Positions 16,806 through 25,020 of a stretch of 64,000 nt of DNA are shown here, in pieces. Position 1 is the stretch's first letter; every line of letters begins with the position of its first letter. The DNA comes from CAXBGS01 sp963975425 (lineage in GTDB: Bacteria; Planctomycetota; Planctomycetia; Pirellulales; Pirellulaceae). The translations under genes were made by a program, and so were the position numbers. The notes under the pieces were generated by a model, which was not told the DNA's origin, ran no database searches, and worked only from the letters and a program-made list of their open reading frames with translations. Where the stretch lies: contig CAXBGS010000017.1 of the NCBI GenBank assembly GCA_963975425.1, positions 1 through 64,000 of the forward strand. Reading direction: 5' to 3'.

Positions 16806-17870
16806 ATGCGAAACGTTTTGATTGTTGGGATCCTGTTGGTAATGGTCGCTGCGCAAACGGTGCACGCGAAACAGCTTGTGATTTTGTCGCTGGGAGCCGA
16901 TCAAAAGTTGGTCGTTTATGAACTGGTTACCAACGATGGGACGTTAACAAAGCAAAGTAGTGTCGATACATCGGGAAAACCGGGAGCGATGTGCATGAGT
17001 TCCGATGGACATCGCGTGTATGTCGCGATGAAGGGTACCGGAATGATTGCCGCCTATCAGTTCACAAGTGACGACGATTTGGTTCTTCTGAACGAGATCG
17101 CCGTCGGAATGGACCCGTCGTACTTGAGTTTGGATCCGAGTGGTAAGTTCTTGGTCGGCGCGTACTATTCGACGGGACAGGTCACGGTCCACTCGACCGA
17201 CGCGACAGGGAAAGTGTCGGGCGAGCCGCTGCAACGGATTTCAACCGATGAACGAGCACATGCGGCCGTCTTTGATCGGTCGGGCAAGTTTGTCTTCGTC
17301 CCGCACACTCGGCCGAACGCGATTTTTCAATTTCGCTTTGACGCTCCGACGGGGATGCTGACCGCGAATGATCCGCCGAAATTGTTGCGGGATGCCGACA
17401 CCGGCCCGCGTCATCTTTGGTTTCATCCCGGCAACCAATACGCGTTCGGAAGTGATGAACAAGGCAGCAGCATCACCGGTTATCGGTTCGATCATTCATC
17501 CGGACAATTGACCACAATGCAAACCTTGTCCAGTCTGCCGGCGACGGGATTCGAAGGGAGAAACAGTACGGCGGATATTGAGGTGCATCCATCCGGAGAA
17601 TTTGTTTATATCGCCAACCGTGGTCACGATACGATTGCTGGCTATTCGATCAGCGAAACGACGGGCCGGTTGACTTTCTTGGGACGCACCCCGACCGAAT
17701 CGGTCACGCGATCGTTTAATATCGCACCGGATGGACGACACCTGATCGCGGCGGGTCAGAAGTCGGGTAAACTGGCTGTCTTTCAGATCCACGATGATGG
17801 CTCGCTGGTGCGGACACAAACCGTTATGGCGGGAGAAAACCCATGGTGGGTGCTTATCGTTGAACGCTAA
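16806..17870 (+). CDS. Lactonase-family beta-propeller protein (6-phosphogluconolactonase type)
   Basis: A 354-residue protein with a signal peptide (VLIVGILLVMVAAQTVHA) and the seven-bladed propeller typical of the lactonase family PF10282. Repeated blade motifs include DPSGKFLVGAYYSTGQ, DRSGKFVFVPHTRPN, PRHLWFHPGNQYAF and HPSGEFVYIANRGHDTI. Members hydrolyse 6-phosphogluconolactone or carboxymuconolactone; the export signal argues for an extracytoplasmic lactone. ATG 16806 begins the signal peptide, so earlier in-frame codons are excluded. It follows the sorbosone-dehydrogenase fusion by 162 bp on the same strand. Together with the SMP-30 protein it suggests oxidation of a sugar to a lactone followed by hydrolysis. 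Confidence 0.88.
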   Translation: MRNVLIVGILLVMVAAQTVHAKQLVILSLGADQKLVVYELVTNDGTLTKQSSVDTSGKPGAMCMSSDGHRVYVAMKGTGMIAAYQFTSDDDLVLLNEIAVGMDPSYLSLDPSGKFLVGAYYSTGQVTVHSTDATGKVSGEPLQRISTDERAHAAVFDRSGKFVFVPHTRPNAIFQFRFDAPTGMLTANDPPKLLRDADTGPRHLWFHPGNQYAFGSDEQGSSITGYRFDHSSGQLTTMQTLSSLPATGFEGRNSTADIEVHPSGEFVYIANRGHDTIAGYSISETTGRLTFLGRTPTESVTRSFNIAPDGRHLIAAGQKSGKLAVFQIHDDGSLVRTQTVMAGENPWWVLIVER

Positions 17871-17964
17871 CCGCTTGATGTGACCGTAGGCGGTGCCACT
17901 TTGCTGTGGCCAAACTCGCAACGATTGAGCGCGACTCGTCACCCTACTCGAAAGAACGGATTTT

Positions 17965-19563
17965 ATGACCACGCTGACTTTTTGTGGTGCTGCCGGCACG
18001 GTAACCGGCTCGTGTTCTCACATCGAATCGGATGTTGCCAACTTCCTGGTCGACTGCGGGATGTTTCAAGGGAACAAGACGACTCAGGATTTGAACTATC
18101 AACCGTTTCCGTTCAGCGCAACGGCCGCCGAATTTTTGGTGCTGACCCATGCGCACATCGACCACAGCGGTCTATTGCCGAAACTGGTCAAAGCGGGTTT
18201 CAGCGGGCTGATTTATGCGACAACGGCGACGTGCGACTTGTTGGAGTTCATGCTGCGCGATTCGGCATGGATTCAAGAATCGAACGTGGATCGATTGAAC
18301 AAAAAGCTAAAGCGTCGAGGTGAGAAACCGGTCAAGGCGTTGTACACAATGGATGACGCGGAACAGACGCTTAAGCAGCTAAAGCCGGTCGAGTATGAGC
18401 AGTGGTTCGAGCCGAAACCTGGCATCCGTGTTCGGTTTTGGAACGCCGGTCACCTGCTGGGTTCTGCGTCGGCCGAAGTCGACATCGACAGCTCAGGATC
18501 AGAAGAGAAACTGCGGTTGTTGTTCTCTGGCGATTTGGGGCCGGAGGAGAAAGCCTTTCACCCCGAGCCTGACGCGCCGACCGGTTACGATTATATCATC
18601 TGTGAAAGTACGTACGGCAACCGCGACCGAGACGACTATACGTTGAAGCGGCGCCGAGATGCGCTCCGCGATGAATTGGTCCAGGGTCTAAGTCGCGGTG
18701 GCAATGTGGTCATCCCGTCTTTCGCGGTCGAACGCAGCCAAGAGTTGTTGCATGACATCGGAACCTTGCTTGCCGAAGGCGAAATTCCGAATGCGACGGT
18801 GTACTTGGATTCGCCATTAGCGCGCAAGGTCACCGAGGTGTTCATCAAGCATGCCGGCGCGATGGAAGACATCGAAGTTGCCGAGAAAGACTTGTTCCGC
18901 CACAAGAATTTTCGTTTGGTCGAAAGCGTGGAGGAAAGCAAGGCGATCAACCGAGTCAAGAAAAATGCGATCATCATTTCCGCCAGCGGCATGTGCACCG
19001 CAGGCCGGATCAAACACCACCTCAAGGCAAATATTTGGCGTCCGGAATCCACCGTCTTGTTTGTTGGATACCAAGCACCAGGAACGCTGGGGCACATCAT
19101 CACCAGCGGTGCCGATATGGTCCGGATTCATGGAACCGAGTGCAAGGTAAAGGCTGCGATTCGTCGACTAGGCAACTATTCTGCTCACGCCGACCAGACG
19201 GAGTTGATCGATTGGGTGCTGGAGCGGGGGCCGGTCACGGGCGGGCTGTTCTTGAACCACGGCGAAGACGACGCCAGAGCAGAGATGCGTAAAATGCTTG
19301 CCGATCGAGGGCTGGACGCTGATAAAATCTTTTTACCCTCATTTGATGAATCATTCGAGCTTCATCACGGTACCCCGGCAACGTCCAAAGGCCGCCCGGA
19401 CACGCTGCCGGAAAAACGGATCGACGAGTCGCAATTGTGTCGTGATTGGCACAATGACTACGCCGCGTTTATCCTGGAACTTAGCAATCGGCTGCAGTCG
19501 ACCGAAGACGCGTGCCAACGCAGTGAATTGATCAAGCAGCTTTCTTCGGTGCTTCAGAAGTAG
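17965..19563 (+). CDS. Beta-CASP metallo-beta-lactamase nuclease (CPSF/YSH1-like)
   Basis: A 532-residue cytoplasmic protein of the MBL-fold RNA-processing group. Motif 2 is THAHIDHSGLLPKL, and NAGHLLGSAS and FSGDLGPEEK provide further metal ligands. Beta-CASP motif A is CESTYGNRDRDD, motif B is in GHLLGS/ISASGMCTAGRIKHHL, and the C-terminal histidine is in GNYSAHADQTELIDW. Bacterial relatives are endo- or 5'-exoribonucleases. The length is typical (about 450-540) and the start ATG 17965 gives MTTLTFCGAAGTVTGSC, the normal beginning of the fold. It is monocistronic as far as can be seen, on the same strand as its neighbours, with no obvious functional link to the sugar genes upstream. Confidence 0.92.
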   Translation: MTTLTFCGAAGTVTGSCSHIESDVANFLVDCGMFQGNKTTQDLNYQPFPFSATAAEFLVLTHAHIDHSGLLPKLVKAGFSGLIYATTATCDLLEFMLRDSAWIQESNVDRLNKKLKRRGEKPVKALYTMDDAEQTLKQLKPVEYEQWFEPKPGIRVRFWNAGHLLGSASAEVDIDSSGSEEKLRLLFSGDLGPEEKAFHPEPDAPTGYDYIICESTYGNRDRDDYTLKRRRDALRDELVQGLSRGGNVVIPSFAVERSQELLHDIGTLLAEGEIPNATVYLDSPLARKVTEVFIKHAGAMEDIEVAEKDLFRHKNFRLVESVEESKAINRVKKNAIIISASGMCTAGRIKHHLKANIWRPESTVLFVGYQAPGTLGHIITSGADMVRIHGTECKVKAAIRRLGNYSAHADQTELIDWVLERGPVTGGLFLNHGEDDARAEMRKMLADRGLDADKIFLPSFDESFELHHGTPATSKGRPDTLPEKRIDESQLCRDWHNDYAAFILELSNRLQSTEDACQRSELIKQLSSVLQK

Positions 19564-19639
19564 CGGATGAATTTCTTGGTTTTCTAAAATTTGATGTAAG
19601 AAACGTCCCTCGCAGTGTCACTGATTGCTATGAGGGAAT

Positions 19640-20335
19640 GTGCGCGGGTCGTTGACGCACGCAGATCCGCGCGGGTGGGACATTGAATTTGATCGAATAC
19701 ACCGGCGGATTGCCCGTTTGACATCCACTGACGCCCCAGCATCGCAGACCACGCCTGCTCGCCACGCCGAAGACCGGTTGTGGGTGCAGCAATTGGTTTG
19801 TGGTGACGGCACGGCGTGGACCCGGTTTGTTCAAACACACGGACGGCTGGTTCGTTCTCGCGTGGCCGACGTTGCGACCTCGTTCGGTCGTGCTGCCGAT
19901 GAAGCCGCGATTGATGATGCGACAGCCGAAGTTTTCGCGGCGCTGCTGAGCAACGACGCGGCGGCTCTCCGAGCGTTTGCTGGACGTTCGTCGCTGGCAA
20001 CATACGTCGCCGTGATTGCAACGCGCAGCGCGACGCGTGGATTCGCGCGAAAACGGATCCCCACCGCCAACGTGGATGATTCACAGTTGCAGCAAGTCGG
20101 CGACAGCGAATCGCGCAGCGATCCACTGGGCAGCCTGATCGATGACGAACAGCGTCGACACGTATCCGATCTGTTGCAAGAGTTGCCGCAAAAGCAGCGA
20201 GACCTCGTGACAATGTTTCATTTGCAAGGAAAAAGCTATACCGAAATCAGCGACTCACTGAAAATTCCGATTGGGTCGATCGGAGTCACATTGCGTCGCG
20301 CCGAAGAAAAGTTACGCCAGCGGATGCAATCGTGA
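19640..20335 (+). CDS. ECF-type RNA polymerase sigma factor
   Basis: Region 2 (AWTRFVQTHGRLVRSRVADV, then DEAAIDDATAEVFAALL) and region 4 are both present. Region 4 has PQKQRDLVTMFHLQGKSYTE with a helix-turn-helix (EISDSLKIPIGSIGVTLRRA). This gives the two-domain ECF layout in about 200 residues. The start is uncertain: GTG 19640 is the longest option, and a TTG near 19718 would remove an atypical N-terminus. It is followed 37 bp later by a FecR-like single-pass membrane protein, probably its regulator. The promoter it recognises is not visible here. Confidence 0.88.
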   Translation: MRGSLTHADPRGWDIEFDRIHRRIARLTSTDAPASQTTPARHAEDRLWVQQLVCGDGTAWTRFVQTHGRLVRSRVADVATSFGRAADEAAIDDATAEVFAALLSNDAAALRAFAGRSSLATYVAVIATRSATRGFARKRIPTANVDDSQLQQVGDSESRSDPLGSLIDDEQRRHVSDLLQELPQKQRDLVTMFHLQGKSYTEISDSLKIPIGSIGVTLRRAEEKLRQRMQS

Positions 20336-20372
20336 AGAATCTGATCCTTAAACAAATGAACTCGACGCGCAC

Positions 20373-22514
20373 GTGCGTGCCAAATCCAATACCACAGCCG
20401 ATGACGAGAACGTGAAACGAACGACCATCCTGAATGCGATCGAATATGAACTCCGCGGGGGTTCGGTCGGCGTGGAAGAACCGCGTCCGCTGGGCGAGAT
20501 GGTTGCGCGCGTCGCTTCGCAGATCCGGGCGGAGGAATCGTTCGCGATAACGTCTCGCGTGATCCCGGTTGAACAGATTGCCGCGTTCGTCGACGGATCA
20601 TTGACCCCGCAAGAGACGTCGGTGATCTGCACGGCCGTCAAAACAGACAACTCGGTGCTTGCAGAACTGATTGCGGCGGTGCAAGCGGTGCGTTCGCCAC
20701 AGGGGGCGCTGCCCCCGGTTAGCGATGAGCTGCAACAGAGATTGATGGCGATGGCGCCTCAGCCCACGACTGCTCAATCAGTCGCGGTTGAATCAGACTC
20801 GGCGCCGATTGCCGAGTCGATCATCGCAAGCTCGGTGCAAGCGGATGGGTCAGAGGAAGGCTTGCTGAATACAATTTCTGCTGTTGCCGATCGTCAGCCA
20901 GCGGATAAGGACCGTTCAAACGATCGAACGAATCGGTACACCGTCGTGTGGGCAGCGTCGGCTTTGGTGGTCGCGGCTGGTTTGATCGCGGCGATCGTGT
21001 GGGCGAGAAAGGATGATCATCAACCCGTTGACGGGACACAACTTGTCGAGCGTGACGTCGACGAGCTTGACGCGGTCGATTCGTCGATGATTCCTGAGCT
21101 GCCAGAGCTAGAGGCAACCATCCAAGACGACCAATGGGTCGGTGTCGAGCGTCAAGGTGAAAAGGAGCCATTGCCCATCGCGACCGAGCCTGATTCAACG
21201 GGATTAGCCAAGCAGGATTCTCGGGCGAATGATCCTGATATGCATGATCCCGAAATTCACAATCTTGAAATACTGCCGGACGTCGGTGAATCATCCATCG
21301 TCAAAGCCTTAGAGGATTCGCCTGCACCGTTGCCGTCGGATCGTGCTCCGCGGCTTCCCAATTTCAAGTGGACCGAGATTTCCGGCTTGCTGACTCAGCA
21401 GAATTTGCCTTCGGAATCGGCTTCATCGGATGTGACCGCGCATTCATGGAGAGGTGTTTCGGTTTCGTCGCCTGAGAACCCGATGGGTGAATCGGCCGAT
21501 CGATTCACCGTGCGGACAATGCCCCTGTCACGAGCCGAAGCGGACTTAGGCAACGGCGGAAAAATCGTCATCGGGGCTGACACTCAGCTTTCAATGCAGC
21601 GAGGCCGTACACGCGCATCGGCGGATTTGCAGCTGTCGCATGGTTCGGTTGCTGCCGTGGATTTACCCACCGGAACCGTGTTGCAATTCGCACGCGCAGG
21701 ACATCCTGCCGTACGGCTTCATTGGAAAAGCCAAGCGACGGCGGTCATCGAGCGGGTTGATCAAGCTTTGAACGTTTATGTTCACCAAGGCACAGTGATG
21801 CTGAATGATCGACCGGTTCAAAAGTCGGCATACACCGTTCGCGATGAAGAGCCTCTTCGCGAAATGGAGTCACCGAAACGGTTGGCGACGTGGGTCAACC
21901 GGCCCGTTGAAACCATTTCGATCCCGCGACCCGTATTGGCACAGATAGCGGATTCAAGCAACGCGCTGCTGACGTTAAGCGATCGCATCAACGCCTTGTC
22001 GCGAATGGCCCGGCCTGATGTGTCGGATCAACGCGAACTGGCAACCCTGGCACGATGGCAAGCGGCGATGGCCGATGCGAATCTTTACCGATTAGCCGGC
22101 AGCCGTGTGCCGGCCGTTCGATTCGCGGCGCTGGAACGTTTAGTAGAACTGCCCGAAAGTGATCCAAGAAGCGATCGATTGTGGCGATCCATTGAACAAA
22201 ACGTGCCCAATCCTCAACGCGTTGCTCAGATTCGGCGCTGGTGCATGACAGTAGCGCGTGGGCAGAGACCACCGGCAAGCGAGATCGAAAACATGACGAT
22301 TGGCCTGGGATCGACCGACATCTCACAGCGGGCACTCTGTGACTACTTGCTTCGTCGGTCGGTCGGCGGCGGCCCGGTTTTTGATCCGACTTGGACGGGA
22401 GCGGCACAGTTGCGGGGGCTAAACCTGTGGCGAACCTCACTCGGGCTCAGAGTGCTGAACCGGTCAAGTCTCAGTTCGGCAGCGCCGAATCGTGGGGCTC
22501 GACCGAATCCCTAA
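20373..22514 (+). CDS. Putative anti-sigma / FecR-like transmembrane protein
   Basis: The 713-residue product has a cytoplasmic N-terminus (TTILNAIEYELRGGS; PVEQIAAFVDGSLTPQ) and one membrane helix (VVWAASALVVAAGLIAAIVW) near 195. An acidic linker follows, then a FecR-like periplasmic domain (GGKIVIGADTQLSMQRG, LSHGSVAAVDLPTGTVLQF). The C-terminal 150 residues are helical and unassigned. The order matches membrane anti-sigma factors controlling an upstream ECF sigma. An alternative start is GTG 20412 (MKRTTILNAIEY). The linker has a degenerate 15-bp repeat at 21231-21275 (DPDMH/DPEIH/NLEIL). The 3' end overlaps the convergent membrane-protein gene by 44 bp. Confidence 0.75.
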   Translation: MRAKSNTTADDENVKRTTILNAIEYELRGGSVGVEEPRPLGEMVARVASQIRAEESFAITSRVIPVEQIAAFVDGSLTPQETSVICTAVKTDNSVLAELIAAVQAVRSPQGALPPVSDELQQRLMAMAPQPTTAQSVAVESDSAPIAESIIASSVQADGSEEGLLNTISAVADRQPADKDRSNDRTNRYTVVWAASALVVAAGLIAAIVWARKDDHQPVDGTQLVERDVDELDAVDSSMIPELPELEATIQDDQWVGVERQGEKEPLPIATEPDSTGLAKQDSRANDPDMHDPEIHNLEILPDVGESSIVKALEDSPAPLPSDRAPRLPNFKWTEISGLLTQQNLPSESASSDVTAHSWRGVSVSSPENPMGESADRFTVRTMPLSRAEADLGNGGKIVIGADTQLSMQRGRTRASADLQLSHGSVAAVDLPTGTVLQFARAGHPAVRLHWKSQATAVIERVDQALNVYVHQGTVMLNDRPVQKSAYTVRDEEPLREMESPKRLATWVNRPVETISIPRPVLAQIADSSNALLTLSDRINALSRMARPDVSDQRELATLARWQAAMADANLYRLAGSRVPAVRFAALERLVELPESDPRSDRLWRSIEQNVPNPQRVAQIRRWCMTVARGQRPPASEIENMTIGLGSTDISQRALCDYLLRRSVGGGPVFDPTWTGAAQLRGLNLWRTSLGLRVLNRSSLSSAAPNRGARPNP
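21231..21275 (+). repeat. Degenerate in-frame 15-bp repeat, three units
   Basis: Three 15-bp units, GATCCTGATATGCAT, GATCCCGAAATTCAC and AATCTTGAAATACTG, encode DPDMH, DPEIH and NLEIL in the acidic linker of the FecR-like protein. Confidence 0.7.
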
Positions 22515-23229
22515 GTTGTTGTTTGACGCGATACGACTGGATCATTGAAACGTAGCCGGCCGAAATCAGTCCTGAAACCAAGACGGTCGCAATTTGGGCG
22601 TTGAGAATGAACGTGGAATTTCCGCGTCCGAAACCCCCGCCGATGACGGACAACAATGAAAACCCATTCACAATCAGCGCGGCCATCGCGCCGATTGCGT
22701 ATCCGCGCAGCATACCGCGGTGCCAGACGATCATCGTGATCAACAAGCCCAGTCCAGACGTGAATATCCCGGACAAAAGCAGATACAAAAATTCGTATGA
22801 CCGCTGCGACGGCATCAATGTGGTTATCACAACAATCGCCACGAATGCAACGACGTTCCAAATCAGCAGCGTTACGAATGGACTTCGCCCCAAAGGGTTC
22901 AGCTGGGATGACGGGGCGTTTATCAGTTTGGATAGGTGCGGCCAACGGTACGCCGCGAACACCATCACGCCGCCGACCAGGATCACCAGCATCGACAGCT
23001 GATGCAGCATCGATGCAACGGATTCGGCCGTCGCGTTTCCACGGGCGTTGTTCAAAAAGATGGCAGCAGGAAAGAGACCGATAAAGCCTAACCCGAACAC
23101 GATCACGCCAAACCGACGAAGCTTGGCGTGATAGTTGGTTGATCTGGGGATCGGTGACCGCGATGGCACCGGAGCGTCATCGGAATAGTCGCGATCGAGC
23201 GGATGAATTTCGGGTTCGGCTTTATCCAT
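22471..23229 (-). CDS. Polytopic membrane protein of unknown function
   Basis: A 252-residue protein with a charged N-terminus (about 40 residues, rich in D, E, S and P) and six predicted membrane helices. Examples are FGVIVFGLGFIGLFPAAIFL, LSMLVILVGGVMVFAAYRW, VTLLIWNVVAFVAIVVITTL and ATVLVSGLISAGYVSMIQSY. The C-terminus is cytoplasmic and charged. No catalytic motif or transport signature is visible and no family is recognised. It converges with the FecR-like gene and overlaps its 3' end by 44 bp. The neighbouring sulfatase gene lies downstream on the same strand. Confidence 0.75.
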   Translation of the reverse strand: MDKAEPEIHPLDRDYSDDAPVPSRSPIPRSTNYHAKLRRFGVIVFGLGFIGLFPAAIFLNNARGNATAESVASMLHQLSMLVILVGGVMVFAAYRWPHLSKLINAPSSQLNPLGRSPFVTLLIWNVVAFVAIVVITTLMPSQRSYEFLYLLLSGIFTSGLGLLITMIVWHRGMLRGYAIGAMAALIVNGFSLLSVIGGGFGRGNSTFILNAQIATVLVSGLISAGYVSMIQSYRVKQQLRDSVEPHDSALPN

Positions 23230-23242
23230 CGGGTCCGCCCGT

Positions 23243-24856
23243 TCAAGCGGCTTTCTTGGCTTTCCTGGTTCCTGCGTTTTTCGCTCGCGGCTGCTGGCGA
23301 CGACCCGGATCGTTGTCCTCGGGCACCGCGTACAACGTTCGCAGTCGTTCCAGTTCCGCCTTCAGTTCCGATTGCACTTTCGCATAGGCGGCATCGCCGT
23401 AGACGCTGTGAAGTTCGTTGGGATCTTTTTGCAGGTCAAAGAGTTCCCAGTCGTTAATCTTTTCGCCTTCGAGTGCGTACAGGTGAATCAGTTTGTGTTT
23501 ACCGGTCGTGACACCAAAGTGACGAGCCACGTTATGTCCGCCGGGATTTTCGTAGTAGTGATAGTAGAACGACTTACGCCAATCGGCCGGCGTTTCACCC
23601 TGAAAGATCGATACCAAAGATCGGCCTTGCATGTCTGATGGCACGTCGACGCCGGCAATGTCTAAGAACGTTTCGGCGTAGTCCAGGTTGGTGACGATAT
23701 CTTCATTGACGCTGCCGGGCTTGATTTTGCCGGGCCAGCGAACCAGCAAAGGTGTCTTCAAGGATTCTTCGTACATCCAACGTTTGTCAAACCAACCGTG
23801 CTCGCCCAAGTACCAGCCTTGGTCAGACGAGTAGATGACGACGGTGTTTTCTGCCAGTCCGGTTTGGTCCAAGTAATCAAGCACACGGCCGATGCCGTCG
23901 TCGACACTCTTGACGCAGCGCAGGTAGTCTTTCGCGTACCGCTGGTATTTCCACTGGATGATTTCTTTCTCGCTCATGTTCGCTTTCGCTTTTTCAAAAG
24001 CGGCGTTTTTGGGTCCGTAAGCGGCGTCCCACACGGCGATCTGTTCGTCGTTCATGGTCGCGTGGCCGGTCAGTTTTAAATCATTCGAGTTGAGGTGTTC
24101 CTTCATCGTCATGGTCTGACGCGAAGCGGACTTTGTGCGACCGGAATAGTCGTCCCACATCGTTTCGGGCTCGGGCAGAGTGACGTCGTCCAGCCAGTTC
24201 AAGTATTTTGGCGCGGGCATCCAGTTGCGGTGTGGTGCTTTGTGTTGGTACATCACCATGAACGGCTTGTCGGGATCACGGTCCTCTTTTAGCCAATTCA
24301 GTGTCTTGTCAGTGATGATGTCGGTTGTGTACCCGGTGTGGGGCCGAGTCACGGGTTTGCCGTTATCGCCCGCCGTGATCATCGGTGGGTTGTAGTACGG
24401 TCCTTGTCCTTTCAGCACGTCGTAGTAGTCATATCCTTGTGGCGTCGACGCGAGATGCCATTTGCCAACAACGGCCGTTTGATAGCCGGCGGCTTGAAGC
24501 AGTTTTGGAAATGTTTGCTGGTCGCCGTTGAAGGTGTTGCCGTTGCGGATGAACCCGTTCACGTGGCTGTACTTGCCGGTTTGGATGACGGCGCGACTGG
24601 GGCCGCAAATTGAATTGGTCACATAGCATCGATTGAATCGCATGCCCTCATTTGCGATCCGGTCCATGTTCGGCGTCGTGATCCGCGACGGGTCATACGC
24701 ACTGAGCGCCTGCTCGCAATGATCATCTGTAAAGATGAACAAAATGTTCGGCCGATCGGCGGCGCGGGCGTCTTTAGTGGCGGCGGCGAGGACGGTGAAT
24801 CCGGCCGTCAAAGCGATTGGAATCAAAAATTGAGCAGTCAGGCGGGAGCGAGACAT
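23243..24856 (-). CDS. Secreted sulfatase (CGPSR type)
   Basis: A 537-residue family S1 sulfatase with a signal peptide ending near residue 33. The metal site is in NILFIFTDDHCEQA. The formylglycine motif is NSICGPSRAVIQTGKY (Cys84). VVGKWHL and the IYSSDQGWYLGEHGWFDKRW segment complete the active site. It would remove sulfate from a sulfated glycan after the cysteine is converted by a formylglycine-generating enzyme not encoded here. The C-terminal tail is lysine/arginine-rich (RRQQPRAKNAGTRKAKKAA). It is similar in layout to N-acetylglucosamine-6-sulfatase or heparan-type enzymes. It is followed by the membrane-protein gene 13 bp downstream, and the DUF1080 gene diverges upstream. Confidence 0.93.
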   Translation of the reverse strand: MSRSRLTAQFLIPIALTAGFTVLAAATKDARAADRPNILFIFTDDHCEQALSAYDPSRITTPNMDRIANEGMRFNRCYVTNSICGPSRAVIQTGKYSHVNGFIRNGNTFNGDQQTFPKLLQAAGYQTAVVGKWHLASTPQGYDYYDVLKGQGPYYNPPMITAGDNGKPVTRPHTGYTTDIITDKTLNWLKEDRDPDKPFMVMYQHKAPHRNWMPAPKYLNWLDDVTLPEPETMWDDYSGRTKSASRQTMTMKEHLNSNDLKLTGHATMNDEQIAVWDAAYGPKNAAFEKAKANMSEKEIIQWKYQRYAKDYLRCVKSVDDGIGRVLDYLDQTGLAENTVVIYSSDQGWYLGEHGWFDKRWMYEESLKTPLLVRWPGKIKPGSVNEDIVTNLDYAETFLDIAGVDVPSDMQGRSLVSIFQGETPADWRKSFYYHYYENPGGHNVARHFGVTTGKHKLIHLYALEGEKINDWELFDLQKDPNELHSVYGDAAYAKVQSELKAELERLRTLYAVPEDNDPGRRQQPRAKNAGTRKAKKAA

Positions 24857-25020
24857 TTTCTACTCTCGTATGAATTGGGTGGGGTGAGACAGCAAGTGGT
24901 AAGATTGTTCACATGATACCCGGAATTGGTCGCCGACGTTGGTGGCGATCGGCGCCACGGCGGACTAATGTTGGGTGTCAGAGTCAGCCCAAAATCCCCT
25001 CCTTTTTTGCCAATCTGAAC

